Shown here piece after piece: positions 1 through 10,662 of a stretch of DNA of 64,000 nt. A program made the position numbers and the translations under genes. The notes beneath the pieces were generated by a model, which saw only the letters and a list, made by a program, of their open reading frames with translations, did no database searches and was not told where the DNA came from. Source of the DNA: Lonicera japonica (lineage: Eukaryota; Streptophyta; Magnoliopsida; Dipsacales; Caprifoliaceae); the NCBI GenBank assembly GCA_021464415.1, contig CM038471.1, forward strand, positions 28,741,234-28,805,233, given 5' to 3'. Numbering within the stretch: position 1 is the first letter of the stretch; the number at the start of each line of letters is the position of its first letter.

Positions 1-1305
1 TTGATTTGTCGAATGCATATATATTTGAAGATTTAATTTACATTGGTAAATTTAAATATACTGCATATGTTAAGATCAAAGAATTTTATTTTTATATTTA
101 TTGTGATTAAGGATTGAGATCAAGTTTATTATTTATTTAAGATATTGATGTTTATTATTAATGCAATTAAAAATCGACCCAAAGGAAGGTTATTATTTGA
201 CAAAATAATAGACATTATTTTTTTCTCGATATTTGTGTGGTCATTATTTATGCATTTAATAATCGGCCTAAAGGAAGGTTATTATTTGATAGAATAATAA
301 ACACACATGCGGGAATAAATGTGTGATAATTATCAGGTTTTCTTGTAAGCAATAAGTCAGGTTATTATTTGTGTGGTCATTATTTATGCATTTAATAATC
401 GGTCTAAAGGAGGGTTATTATTTGATAGAATAATAAACACACATGCGGGAATAAATGTGTGATAAGTATTAGGTTTTCATGTAAGCAATAAGTCAGTCCA
501 AAGAAAGAGTTATTATTTGACAGGAATTATTACCAATATTTGCTTGTTATACTGAAAGTACCTACTTTAGTCTCGTCCGAGTACCCAAACCTCCAGATTA
601 CCAATAATCCAAAAATTGCAGTACGCGTTAATGTGGGAAAGATAAGGTTTGTGCTTTACAAATCTCATTAACATGGAAAATCTATTTTTTCAGATTATAA
701 GTATGTGAAACACAAATCATCTAGTATTTTAAAATAGATGAATTTAAATGATAAGTTTGCAAAGTAACATCTATCGTGTAAATTTGTTTGTTTTGAAATA
801 TTAAGATGTGTGTATTTGTTATTTATGTGAATATTAATCGGCCTAAAGGAATGTTGTTGTTTGGCCGAATAACATATATACCTATGGTAATAAATATGAT
901 ACGATAATCAAGTTTTTCATGTGAATAATGCGTCGGCTCAAAAGAAGTCCTATTATTTGATAGGATTTGTCATATATATTTGATTATTGTGTTGAGAGGG
1001 CCAATTACAAGTTGATGTTTCTGTCCAGAGACTAAATATCAATGTTGTATTAAGTATCTTGTGATGGGGACCCACTATTGATAATTTAGATAATTGTGTC
1101 ATTCATATATATTGTTTGGTAATATGTTATGACATGTATATTAATTGTAAGTTTGTAATTTTTATAATTTGTTCTCTATCAGTTTTTAATTATGCTTTAT
1201 ATATATCTACCAACATAAATTCGGTATCGGTACTTAATGGTATAAATTTTAATAATTGAAAATAGAACTTTGTGATTGCTTTTGCTTTATGATCATAAAA
1301 CGTTC
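1..1305. other. AT-rich non-coding DNA, left edge
   Basis: No credible coding frame is visible on either strand. The only structure is the subrepeat family listed separately (about 130-965), followed by unstructured AT-rich DNA. It ends where an Athila-type LTR start can be recognised at 1306. The wording of the subrepeats (AATCGGCCTAAAGGAAGG) looks like retrotransposon non-coding sequence, but I cannot assign a family. Confidence 0.6.
130..965. repeat. 136-bp direct subrepeats
   Basis: Two near-identical units start at 234 and 370 (period 136) and share GTGTGGTCATTATTTATGCA, an AATCGG(C/T)CTAAAGGA block and an ACACACATGCGGGAATAAATG block. A partial diverged unit precedes them (about 150-233) and another diverged unit lies at about 826-965. 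Two close copies beside older ones suggest repeated local duplication. Confidence 0.75.
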
Positions 1306-1556
1306 TGGTAAGCGTATCCTATTGCTATGCATAAGCTCTTTTCAAGACTTGCTTGACGCGTTTAGATTGCTAACTTTCCCGAATTAGCAATTTGTCTCGC
1401 AATTAGTGCTTCAGCATGTTGTGTATCTAACATGGCTCAAGTTTGTGTATTTTTGTAGTATATTATTGTTCTTGTAGGAATGGGAAGCATCGGCCTTTAT
1501 AAAATTGATCAAGAGTAAGTTTTGAGGCTTGCAAAAGTGTTGAGTGAATCAAAAGA
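1306..1556 (+). mobile_element. Athila-like LTR, first 250 bp only
   Basis: It starts TGGTAAGCG..CTATGCATAAGCTC and matches, with many substitutions, the - strand reading of the LTR at 34446-36080 (TGATAAACGCATAA...), including the shared blocks CATAAGCTCTTT, GACGCGTTT and TGTATCTAACAT. The match ends before the palindromes of the full LTR and the sequence passes straight into integrase, so the rest of the LTR and the 5' internal region are deleted. Confidence 0.65.
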
Positions 1557-2530
1557 ATGTTGTCATTCCGCCACTCGGAAGCGTGTGGAGGACATTTTTT
1601 GACGAAGAAAACCACCGCTAAAGTTTTGCAAAGCGAACTGTATTGGCCATCGTTATTCAAAGATGCCCAACGCTATTGCAAAGCATGCCCGAGATGTTAG
1701 ATGCTTGGAGGGATCTCCAAGAGAAACATGATTCCGCACTCAACCCCATTCTGATAATATAAATCTTGGATTGTTGGGGCACCAATTCTATGGGACCATT
1801 CCTATGCTCTTATGATAATCTTTACATATTAATTGCTGTAGATTATGTTTTGAAATGGGTGAAAGCCTAAGCGTGTAAGAAAAATGATCACAAAATTGTG
1901 ATTCGATTATTGAAAGATCACATTCTTTCACATTTTGGCACGCCTAAAGCAATAATAAACGATGGCAGATTCACTTTTGCAATAAACCATTTCAATCTTT
2001 GATGCGAAAATGTGATGTAAACTATAAAGTATTATTCGCTTATCACCCTTAGACTAACGGTCAAGCTGAGCTAGCCAATTGGGAGATTAAATAGATTTGG
2101 AGAAAACGGTAAATTCGACCAGCAAAGATTGGTTGTTAAGACTGACCGACGCGCTTTGAGCTTATTGTACTGCGTATAAAACAACTTTAGATATGTCTCT
2201 CTATCGGATTGTTTATTGAAAATCATGTTATTTGCCCGTGGAATTAGAACATAAATCATAATAGGCAACGCTAAGATAAACAAAGAACATGCCAAGATTT
2301 CCAATGATAAATCTATTTTAAGAAAAAAAATTCAAACTAGTGCAAAAAGTTCTAGTTTATAACACTCATTTGCATATCTTCCCGAAAAAATTGAAATTCG
2401 TTAGACCGGTCCTTACATGGTTAAGCATGTATTCCTGTTTGGGGCCATGAACGTTGAGGATCCTAAAATTGGCTTCGAGTTCAAAGTGAACAGACAACGC
2501 CTTAAGCCATTTTTGGAATTCCTACCTCGA
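1557..2530 (+). pseudogene. Athila-type integrase, degenerate
   Basis: Integrase inserts the cDNA into the chromosome. The translated + strand, with frameshifts and stops, shows the zinc-binding region (ACGGHF, YWPSLFKDAQRYCKACPRC), the core start (DCWGTNSMGPFP, LIAVDYVLKWVKA), a second catalytic-Asp region (FGTPKAIINDGRF) and the YHP-TNGQAE block with the catalytic Glu. A C-terminal GPY-like segment (RPVLTWL) and a final RLKPFLE-like stretch follow at about 2340-2530. The order and spacing are those of Athila integrases. At least half a dozen disruptions make it non-functional. The short reverse-strand frames here are shadows. Confidence 0.8.
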
Positions 2531-2731
2531 GAGGAGTCCACCATTCTCAAAGACCCAACCTATGCCTAAAAAGCATGGGTTGATTTTGTAAATAATGTTT
2601 TTGTTTATGTTTTTAGAGTTTCAAGATTATTTTTGAGAGTTTCGAGTCAATTCGGGAATGTTCAGACCTAGTTGGGGGGAGATATAAGGTATTAAGGGTA
2701 AAAGACAGCGAAAATGGGCTGCAATGCACTT

Positions 2732-2900
2732 CCATAATCGATTATGGAATACCCATGATCGATCATGGAATTAAAACCAGCTGATAGTATTCTCCCATGA
2801 TCGATCATGGTTTAAATTTCAAAAATAGGGAGTCGTTTTTAATGGCCATTTTTCATAACCCTTTATACATTTTCTCTTCATTACTTCTCCTATTCACCTC
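2732..2900 (+). promoter_or_regulatory. Palindrome triplet and putative accessory-ORF promoter
   Basis: Three 16-bp perfect palindromes lie at 2732-2747 (CCATAATCGATTATGG), 2753-2768 and 2795-2810 (both CCATGATCGATCATGG). About 50 bp downstream is a TATA-like TTTATACA (2862-2869), then a pyrimidine-rich stretch (about 2871-2900). The accessory ORF starts at 3023. The layout (palindromes, TATA, Y-patch, ORF) suggests an internal promoter; transcription itself is inferred. The same palindrome occurs three times in the LTR of the sister copy. Confidence 0.5.
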
Positions 2901-3022
2901 ATCTTATCCCGAATCCTCAAATAAAACCCTCACCACCCAAAATCATACATTATATCTCCCAATTTCACACCCAAATCATCAAACCCACTTCAAAATCAAC
3001 ATTTTTTCTCTCTATTCAAGTC

Positions 3023-4039
3023 ATGAGTGGTGTGTACCGAGGGTTCTGAAGTCGTCAAAAATATGATTGGTGGAAATATGCGTTCAAGAACTGGGCTGTG
3101 GTGATCGAGAGGCCAATCTTCATTGCCACATAATATGATTTTGCACAACGGGAGGTTTTCGAACTACATCAGGGCTGGCTGGCATATTTACGACAAGTAG
3201 GTAACCAATATTAAGGTGTTGAGTGAAATTATTGGAATCCCGGCCTTGCTCGAAAATACCTATGACCTACCAATTTCTAGTCGGGTTCAAAAACCAACAG
3301 AGGATGAACTAGCCACGTTCTTAGCTGGACGACCCATGTCATGGATAATATTACAATTTTATAGAAGTAATTTAACTGATCGGTATAAAATCTTGTGGCT
3401 AGTTGTGGCAAATGCAATAAACCCCACCTCTTATGTTAAGATATGTATCCATATCATGCCAATGTTTTGTACGTCATTGCAAACAATAGGCCATGTTGCT
3501 TGCTTGGATACATCATAAGGAAAATCTCTAAAATTTATGACTCGATTACTCACAATGAAACTATTAAATTTGGTATTTTACTAACATGTGTTCGTTTGAG
3601 AGCCGGTGTCTAAAAAAGGGACACTGATGAAATGAAAGCTGAGTTTTGGATCAAGAAAGCCACTGGCCAAATGAGAAATTAGCCAAGCTCTTCAACTGCA
3701 CCACCACCTGGTAATGAAGAAGGGGCTGAAAAAGCTTCTCCCGAGGTTCTAGAAACCTCGAGGCGTCGTCGAAGGACGACCACATGACCATTAAATGTGC
3801 AGCTTGACCCAGCCATTGACTTGATCAAAAACCAGCTCGAGCAAATGAATATGATGATGGAAACCAAGTTTGCAAGCCTGAATGAGAGGGTTGGGATAGT
3901 AGCTCAGTGCCAAGAAAGGTTAAAGCAAGAGATGGCGGCACAGATATAGCGACAAATGGCGGCTCAGTAGGAGTTCATACGCCAGCAATTCGAGATGTTC
4001 TATGGATGATTTATCCCACCCCCGCCTCCGGACATGTGA
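3023..4039 (+). pseudogene. Accessory ORF, 'putative plant transposon protein' type, broken
   Basis: Degenerate counterpart of the intact 399-codon ORF at 37425-38624. It starts MSGVYRGF and meets a stop at codon 9 (TGA where the sister copy has CGG/CGA-type codons). Conserved pieces follow: WWKYAFKNWAVVIERPIF, LSEIIGIPALLENTYDLP, DELATFLAGRP, LWLVVANAINPTSY, HNETIKFG and LRAGV. The C-terminal coiled-coil-like end is Ala/Gln/Met-rich and closes with a Pro run and DM-stop at 4039, as in the sister copy. The longest surviving open stretch is 100 codons (3216-3518). The role of this protein class in Athila elements is not known to me; it sits where env-like ORFs lie, between integrase and 3' LTR. 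Confidence 0.75.
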
Positions 4040-5246
4040 TTTTTATTATCCTAAACTCTTTTATTTATTTATTTTGGGTTATATTAGATATTGAACATGA
4101 TGTTGACTTTATAATTCAGTTTTTAATGGTTTAATGTTATTGCTTTTTGCTAATTCTAATTCTAATTCTAACCGTTTATCGTTTAGTTGTTTACATATAT
4201 TTTTTGTTGAATATTAAACTCTACTTTTAATTCATGGAATTTGAATAGCCAATTGAAACCTCTCCACATTTTACATTTTCTCTTAAACATTAAGGACAAT
4301 GTTTGCTTCTAGTTAAGGGGGTATGCATTTCATTTATTGATTTTCCTTGGCTTTCTTTTGTTTATAGTTCCATGTGTTTTAGAGCTTATGTTCAAATTTT
4401 TTTATGAAGTTTGAAAATTGATGAATTATATGATTCTTTTTTTTTTTCAAAACGAAAGCTATTGTTTCATTAACTAATAGCATGAATTTATTGATCTATA
4501 TGGAATTTGAATGATAATCTAAATTACCTTACTTCATTTAGACTCGTATCCCTTTATATTTCGTATTTCATATGCTAGATTGCCTTAGTTTTATTAATTA
4601 GGTAACAACACTTAGATTTATTTTCATATTGAAAAGAGGAATTTTTGTCCAAAAATGATGGAAGATCTTTCATAAAGATCCTCCAATGATGAGGACAAAA
4701 GCATAGCACTTTATAAAACTTGGATGACTTTTATCTTAATTTTGACATAATTAATTCACTTGGTAATATTCAAAGTCGATTTGTCCTGATATTTATGTCA
4801 ACGAAAAGGCAAGCAATTGGGAAAGAGTGAATAGCTTTATTTTTGCTTAAAATATAAGCATTGAAACTCTTTGATTGAGTGAGACCGCTGCCCCCTTAAC
4901 ATGCTAGCCACGTTGACAATTAAGACAAAAATTTCAAATAAGAGATAAAGAAAGTGCTTAGAATCGACAATTTCTAGAGCTTTTGTTTTTTAAAAAGTTC
5001 TCTCTTCATTTTCTAATGATTATAACTCTATGTCTTTATATTGAATTGTTGGAACCAAAGTCAAGTATGTGAGTATCAAGAAATATGGAATTGATTTCTA
5101 AAGGAGATAGGTGAATTATATGATCATTAAAATATCCATTAGTCTAGAGATAATGATAGTAATGCCTTTTGCTTTGAAAATTGAAACTTGAAATTGTCAT
5201 TATCGTTGTTCATCATGATCAAACTTCTGATGTTTGTAGGTATAAT
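4040..5246 (+). other. Athila-like 3' non-coding region
   Basis: AT-rich, no coding frame. It aligns by eye with the reverse complement of about 36230-37420, for example TTAAGGACAATGTTTGC near 4290, the CCAAAAATGATGGAAGATC block near 4650 and the AAACTTCTGATGTTTGTAGGT block near 5220. A purine run AGTTAAGGGGGTATG lies at about 4312. Homology ends at 5246. Confidence 0.6.
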
Positions 5247-5960
5247 TTATGACAAACTTTATGATGGTGCAAATTAATGACATAATTTACTCCGCCAACC
5301 ACGAGCAGACACATGGCCTCCTACTTCAATGGCATCATTAGCCTTCAGCTAATGAAGATTAAGAGCTTTGATCATCAGGTATTCGGTAGCCAGAGCTCCG
5401 ACCAACAGCTCTTCTAGTTTTAAGGGTCATTCTCGAGATTGGAATTGAGGAGCTTGGAAAACAGAGCTCTCTCAGTGAGCTCTGAGCTCCCTGGCCAATC
5501 ACTGTGTCAGAAAAGGCACAGATGGGACATGGGCAGCTGGTGTCAACTCCGCTAAATGCCGCAGAGCATCCCTCACCTTTATTAAATGCATACCCACTGC
5601 ATTTAATGAGCTGGAATCCCTAGGGACGCAAGATCAGGGTTGATGGGAGTGGGGGATGGCTTTGGACTTGCTCCACAGAGCCTCCCTCACACGTCTACTC
5701 TGTCTCATATATATAGAGAAGAAGCATTTACTTCTCAGGATAACTCAACGACTGAAGAATTAACTCAACAAGAGATATTTATTGCTGAACATCTAAGAAC
5801 AACAGTGAGGGAATAGTTTAAAGAGAGATAGAGATATCGAGCACATAGTCGAGCTCTAAGTACAGAGAAGCTAGAATTTGTGTAATAGAAGAACATTTAC
5901 ACAATGTCCTTTAAATATCGTTTATACATCAAAACCACAACCCGGTTCTTAAACAAAGAG
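5247..5960 (+). other. LTR-like promoter region, family unknown
   Basis: GC-richer than its surroundings and without coding potential. It has many direct GAGCTC/GAGCTCCG motifs, a TATA box TATATATA at 5708-5715 followed by a GA-rich stretch, and repeated AACTCAAC words, which is the usual look of a plant LTR U3/R/U5. I could not fix the TG/CA ends, a primer site or a partner copy in the window, so the LTR reading is tentative. Confidence 0.35.
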
Positions 5961-8900
5961 TTATTACAAAAACAAGTATATTATAAATTACATAATACCC
6001 ATAACTATTATACAACTTGGTCCTTCTTATGAAAGACTATAAAATGCTCCACGGACATCAGAGGCTTCTAGAAACAAGAACTACACACCACCCACAAAGC
6101 CTAACCTGCAAGAACTGGTTAAAATGGGAATGAGCCAAATCCGGGCTCAGTGGGAACTACATAAGTATGAATAAGAAAATAATAAGTAGCAAACACAAGC
6201 ACGTGCAACTTTTATAAAAAGTAAGTAATTTACTTTCCAATGATATAATGAAAATAATGCAATGCAATCCACACACACATGCATGCCAAACCCGACGAAG
6301 ATTCCCATCCTAGACACCGGAGTTACCTAACTCTGCTAGACATTCTCGCCCCTAAGTTCCATCCTTGTGATGTTCTATAAAAGTTCATGTATCTCTATGG
6401 GTTAATGATCTAGAATCGTTCATTCCCAGTTATTAGCTTCCTATGGTTCGCCATGCTAAGGTGGACTTCATTCCTAATGTGTAAATCAATATCGCCTAGC
6501 TTACACCAGCGCTATCCCATGACTAACTCATAATCGTATAGTAAAATAATAACTCCAAGCCAAGTATTTATATTTCCACTTTGTTTATAGTTTATTATGA
6601 ATTACATACTTGGCCAACTAAAAAGGTATCGCCACTATTGAACTTAACAATAGTTACGTTTGCATTTTCCCATACACTACCTTTAAGGCCAACAATGAAC
6701 TCATCTTAAGCATTACGTTGAGATATACAAATATTTAGCCATTTTCTTAATTGTGATTTTTTCTTTAAATGTTAATGTCTTATATTCATTATGATCCGGC
6801 TAACTAATGTTATAGGATATATGTCTTCACTCACCCATATACTAAATCCAAGGATTAATAATCGTTCGTACTTCCCACTTTATGTAATAGTATGTTATGA
6901 TATGGTCAAATGCCCTATTTATGCCTAATGGTCTGTTCACTTATGTTCATGTTCGATTTTTAAGTTATCCATAATAATATCCAATGCATTTTATATATAA
7001 CAACACAAAATATGATACAATAACAATAATAGCAATCCACAACATCACATTGGCGGTCCTTGTATTATATCTCTAGCATAATGCCTCAGTTTCTCCCCAT
7101 GGTCGACTAGAGCTAAAGCTATGGTCGCTGAAGGATCTCGAGCTGTAAACTATACATGTCTCCTCTATGTGAAGGAAGTCGCTCAGGGAATTGGTTATAT
7201 CGAGTAAGTCATTTGGAGATAACCCAGGCAAGACATTTTTCTGGGGACAACAATCCAAATAGTTAACAAGAAGAACACCCATACAAACCGAATTCTACAT
7301 TAGAAAGGACTACACCAGGAGACTACACCTCGTAGGATAAGTGTCCATTAGTAGTGCTACTATTTTTCGGATCTCACAATTCTGTTAGTAGTGCCACATA
7401 AAACTACTCCCCCGCCAGTGAAACACCTCTAGCCCAGAACACATAATCTAGTAGGAAGGTAAGATACATCGAGTAGACTCTTCTTCGTGGGATTTCAACC
7501 ATTAGATGGAGTAACCTATTATTTTCCAGTGCATAGTTTAAGGACTTTCACCGAGGGGCGGCAATAGGCAGCCCTATAAGGAGCCACACGGTTGCGACCT
7601 CTGTGCTCGGCAATCAATCAGCCTATATGTGTGATCGTATCAACATGAATATATCCATCCATTCATCAACAATATATATCACAAGCTACACAATCCATCA
7701 CACAAATATAAACCAATATATATAAAATATACATCATTCATTTAACTTTGTCATCATGCTATGCGTTCTTTGCTTTTCGTCGAGTGTTAAAGGCCAATTA
7801 TCAAATTACCAATTTCATACATCTTATATCATATCATATGTTCAAAACTAAAGCCTTATAAGTCTTATCCATGTTTGAATATTATTCTACCCAAGCCAAG
7901 CATGTATTTCTATGATTCTCGCCTCACAGGCATGGTTACGGTATACTGATCTCCTTCAATTACTACTAGGGGAATTCCACACCCTACCCATTTATGTTAA
8001 CAACATATTTAAAATGTATTAAGTTATCATACTAATTACTAATTCTAACAATGGCACTCATAAGCCATTAGAGCCAAAGTTATCGTATACTATTCTGCCA
8101 CTGTGGGTTTTGGTGAAATTCTCAAGGATAGTGTTCTATATGTAAACTGTGAGGTATATATATGTGCAAACCTAGGGTTTATATCATATAATCAACTATA
8201 ATTTAAGTAAAAATCCTAAAATCCCCAAACATAGTTCATACACTTACTACAAAGTTGGTTTGATATAAATCTCAAGGTATTTTAGCTAAAAACATGAAAT
8301 CAGCTGTATAATTATGTATATCTATTGATTGTATGCCACAATCAATAATAAAATGTGGATTAAAATATAAGCCCCAAATTCTAGTGTATATACATAACAA
8401 AAAATGGGTTTAATGTGAATCTCTAAATGCATAAGTCAAAAACATGAAATTACTTGGTCATATATGTAATCTAAGTGATAATATATCATTATTAACTACC
8501 AGTTGGGGATTAATCTAGCCCAACCCATATGAAATCACACAACATCGGGTTTTTCATGAAAATCACCAATTCTTATAGAAATTTTTACTGCAACAAGTAA
8601 TAATTTAAAAAACAAGTTTAATATTAGTATTCCCACCTTAAATGAAGCTTTACACCAAGATTGAGGCTCCAAGAATGGTGAATGGTGGTTGGACTTGCTC
8701 TCCTCCAAGCTCTCCCAAGCTTCAACGAAGGAATGTAAGTGAAGAATATGATGAATAATGGATTTTGTGTACAAATATTGAGAAATCTTAAATCAATTAA
8801 AGAAATCTACCAAATTCTCTCCAAATCTTTCTCTAAACCTCTCTTAGGGTGTAATATAAGTGTATAGTTCGAAAATGGGGAGAGGGGAGGGTTTGTTGTA

Positions 8901-9424
8901 TAAAACTCTAGTCAAAGCACTAGAAAATTCAATTTTTGACCAATCTGATGGTCATCAGTCGACTGTAGTAAGGGCCATTAGTTTACTGATACCCACTGAT
9001 GCTGTTTTTGGCACTTCGGTCACTTTGCACTAAGTTTGGCCATCGTGGAGTTAGAATTAGGTCTCGGACAAAACACGAAAGTTTTAGATAATCAAATTAA
9101 TTTTTCAATGAAACGAATGGAGATCCATTTGGATCTCATATAAAAAAGTTATGGCTTTCCCAAGCCAGACGGTGAATTTTTGAATTTTGCTCAGACCACC
9201 CAATATGTGTTATTACCCTAAAAGAGAGTGTAATAACATATAAATGAAGTGTGAAAAGGTCTAAACCACTCAACTACCACCTGAACCTCTTCTTACCTCC
9301 TGCACCTACGATTTTTGCATAAACGAGGATTTTGAAGGGAATTAGCAAGGAAATTGCATAGTGGGTCTTATAAAGTCTAACTGGTCTCTATAGTGAGACT
9401 TTATGTGTGTTGGGGTTCGATCAA
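5961..9424. other. Long non-coding, retrotransposon-like DNA
   Basis: Nearly 3.5 kb without a supportable gene; short frames at 7073-7282 and 8535-8774 resemble nothing. The right part (about 8500-9424) looks like an LTR read on the - strand. It would begin TGATCGAACCCC at 9424 and carries a sentence-like block ATAACTTTTTTATATGAGATCC (about 9130-9155) of a kind common in plant LTR U3 regions, with a TATA-like TTTTATAC near 8902. No primer site or matching second LTR was found, so this may be a truncated large non-coding retrotransposon derivative. Confidence 0.35.
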
Positions 9425-9759
9425 GTGAAAATCTCATTCGCTACCTATATGAAGTAAATATAATAAGTGTAAACTTGTAAAATAAATGTAAAATAAAGCA
9501 AAAGTCTTGTTATATATTTCTTACCTGGCTCCATTTGGTGTTCCATCAATCAAATTTACAATTCCCCCTATATGATAAATGTACCAACTCGTATAATAAT
9601 TTCCCCTATATTCCTTACCTCGTTCCCAACACCATAATTAGCAAAACTAAAACACAATATAGTATAAGTTATTTTAATTGAATAAGTAAGACTAAAAATT
9701 TTGCAAGTACAATGTAGACCTATAATATGATAAGTGGACCATCAATTTGCTTTAATTTT

Positions 9760-10405
9760 CTACATGTAGGTCGGCACATATCCCTGTACAACATAATAAG
9801 TGCGGCGATCTCCCAACTATGTTGTCCCACCATATTAAAATCATGAAAAGTGGGAGTGTGGTAACTGCCTATGCATATCGCTCGACGATATCATCATCAT
9901 CACTATCATCAGGTACCTCTCGAAACGTATCAGCTAACTATGAAGCTTCAACTTTTACTTATTCAAAGATGTAGGGTCAAGTCAAATGCATAATATTTGC
10001 TCACATACATCTGTAGGAACAGCTACCAATGGTAATGTGGTAACTACTTGACTATCGACTGGTAATCCTAGTCATAAGGCCATGTCCTGAAGTGTGATAA
10101 TGCAATCTTCAACTAAAAGATGGAATGTGCACGTTTTCTGCCACCATCACTCTACAAATGCTGTACTGAAAACGTGTTCATACTGTATATAGCATACATG
10201 CGCGGTAAACCTTACATATTCCTACTCGTAGTAATACGCGCTACACTCTTTCTGGTAAAACATAAAGTTGTCCATCTTGCCGTATAAACTTGGTGTCACT
10301 CCTACATGGCTCCAATAAATTAGGATAATTGCCATCACAAATAAAAGAAGATCTATTATGCTCTTGTAAATATAAGACTTGGTAGTCCTCAAAACAATGA
10401 TCAAT
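9760..10405 (-). pseudogene. Plant mobile domain (PMD) segment downstream of MULE transposase
   Basis: On the - strand, with stops and frameshifts, the translation follows the PMD (Pfam PF10536-type) pattern: RAHNRSSFICDG (about 10360), VLLRVGICKVYR, FVE-WWQKTCTFHL, DCIITLQDMAL-LGLPVDSQVV (about 10050-10120), then WWDNIVGRSP-like residues and a YRDMCR motif near 9790. These match the PMD hallmarks 'ERWRPETHTFHL..GE.TITLQDVA..LGLPVDG' and 'LYREMCRA'. PMD proteins include Arabidopsis MAIN/MAIL1 and many transposon-borne copies. It lies in the same orientation just 3' of the MULE transposase, so it is probably the tail of the same gene or a second gene of the element. GT donor-like sites near 9535 and 9625 could be further exons. 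Confidence 0.65.
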
Positions 10406-10662
10406 CTACAGATCCCTATAAAAAATTAAATGTACATTAGATACTAACTCATAAACAATGTATTTAATATCAGCTTAAGATATGTTATACTAGTATAACT
10501 AAGAATTAAAGTATACCAAGTTATGATAAAAATAGATTAAAAGTTGTAATTTAACATTGATTCATCTAAAAACTAAGTGATTACATTATATCACAATTTA
10601 CGAGCCTAACATTGTGAGATAATTCAACATAAATAGGTAAATTATATATCGAATTTATAATT

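Larger units (their letters stand above)
1306..5246 (+). mobile_element. Athila-like Ty3/gypsy element, internally deleted
   Basis: On the + strand this reads: start of an LTR (1306-1556), then directly a degenerate integrase, an intergenic stretch with three palindromes, a broken accessory ORF, and a 3' non-coding region. Every block after integrase, and the LTR start, has a recognisable counterpart in the reverse-oriented copy at 34446-38640, so the two are one family. Gag, protease, RT and RNase H are absent. Homology to the other copy stops at about 5246, roughly 150 bp before the expected polypurine tract and 3' LTR, so the right end is also lost. Family call: established knowledge of Athila integrase and of the plant 'putative transposon protein' accessory domain. 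Confidence 0.75.

Noticed and set aside
5247..5960. Definite solo LTR call
   Set aside because: TATA box and composition fit, but no terminal TG/CA pair, target duplication or second copy could be established.
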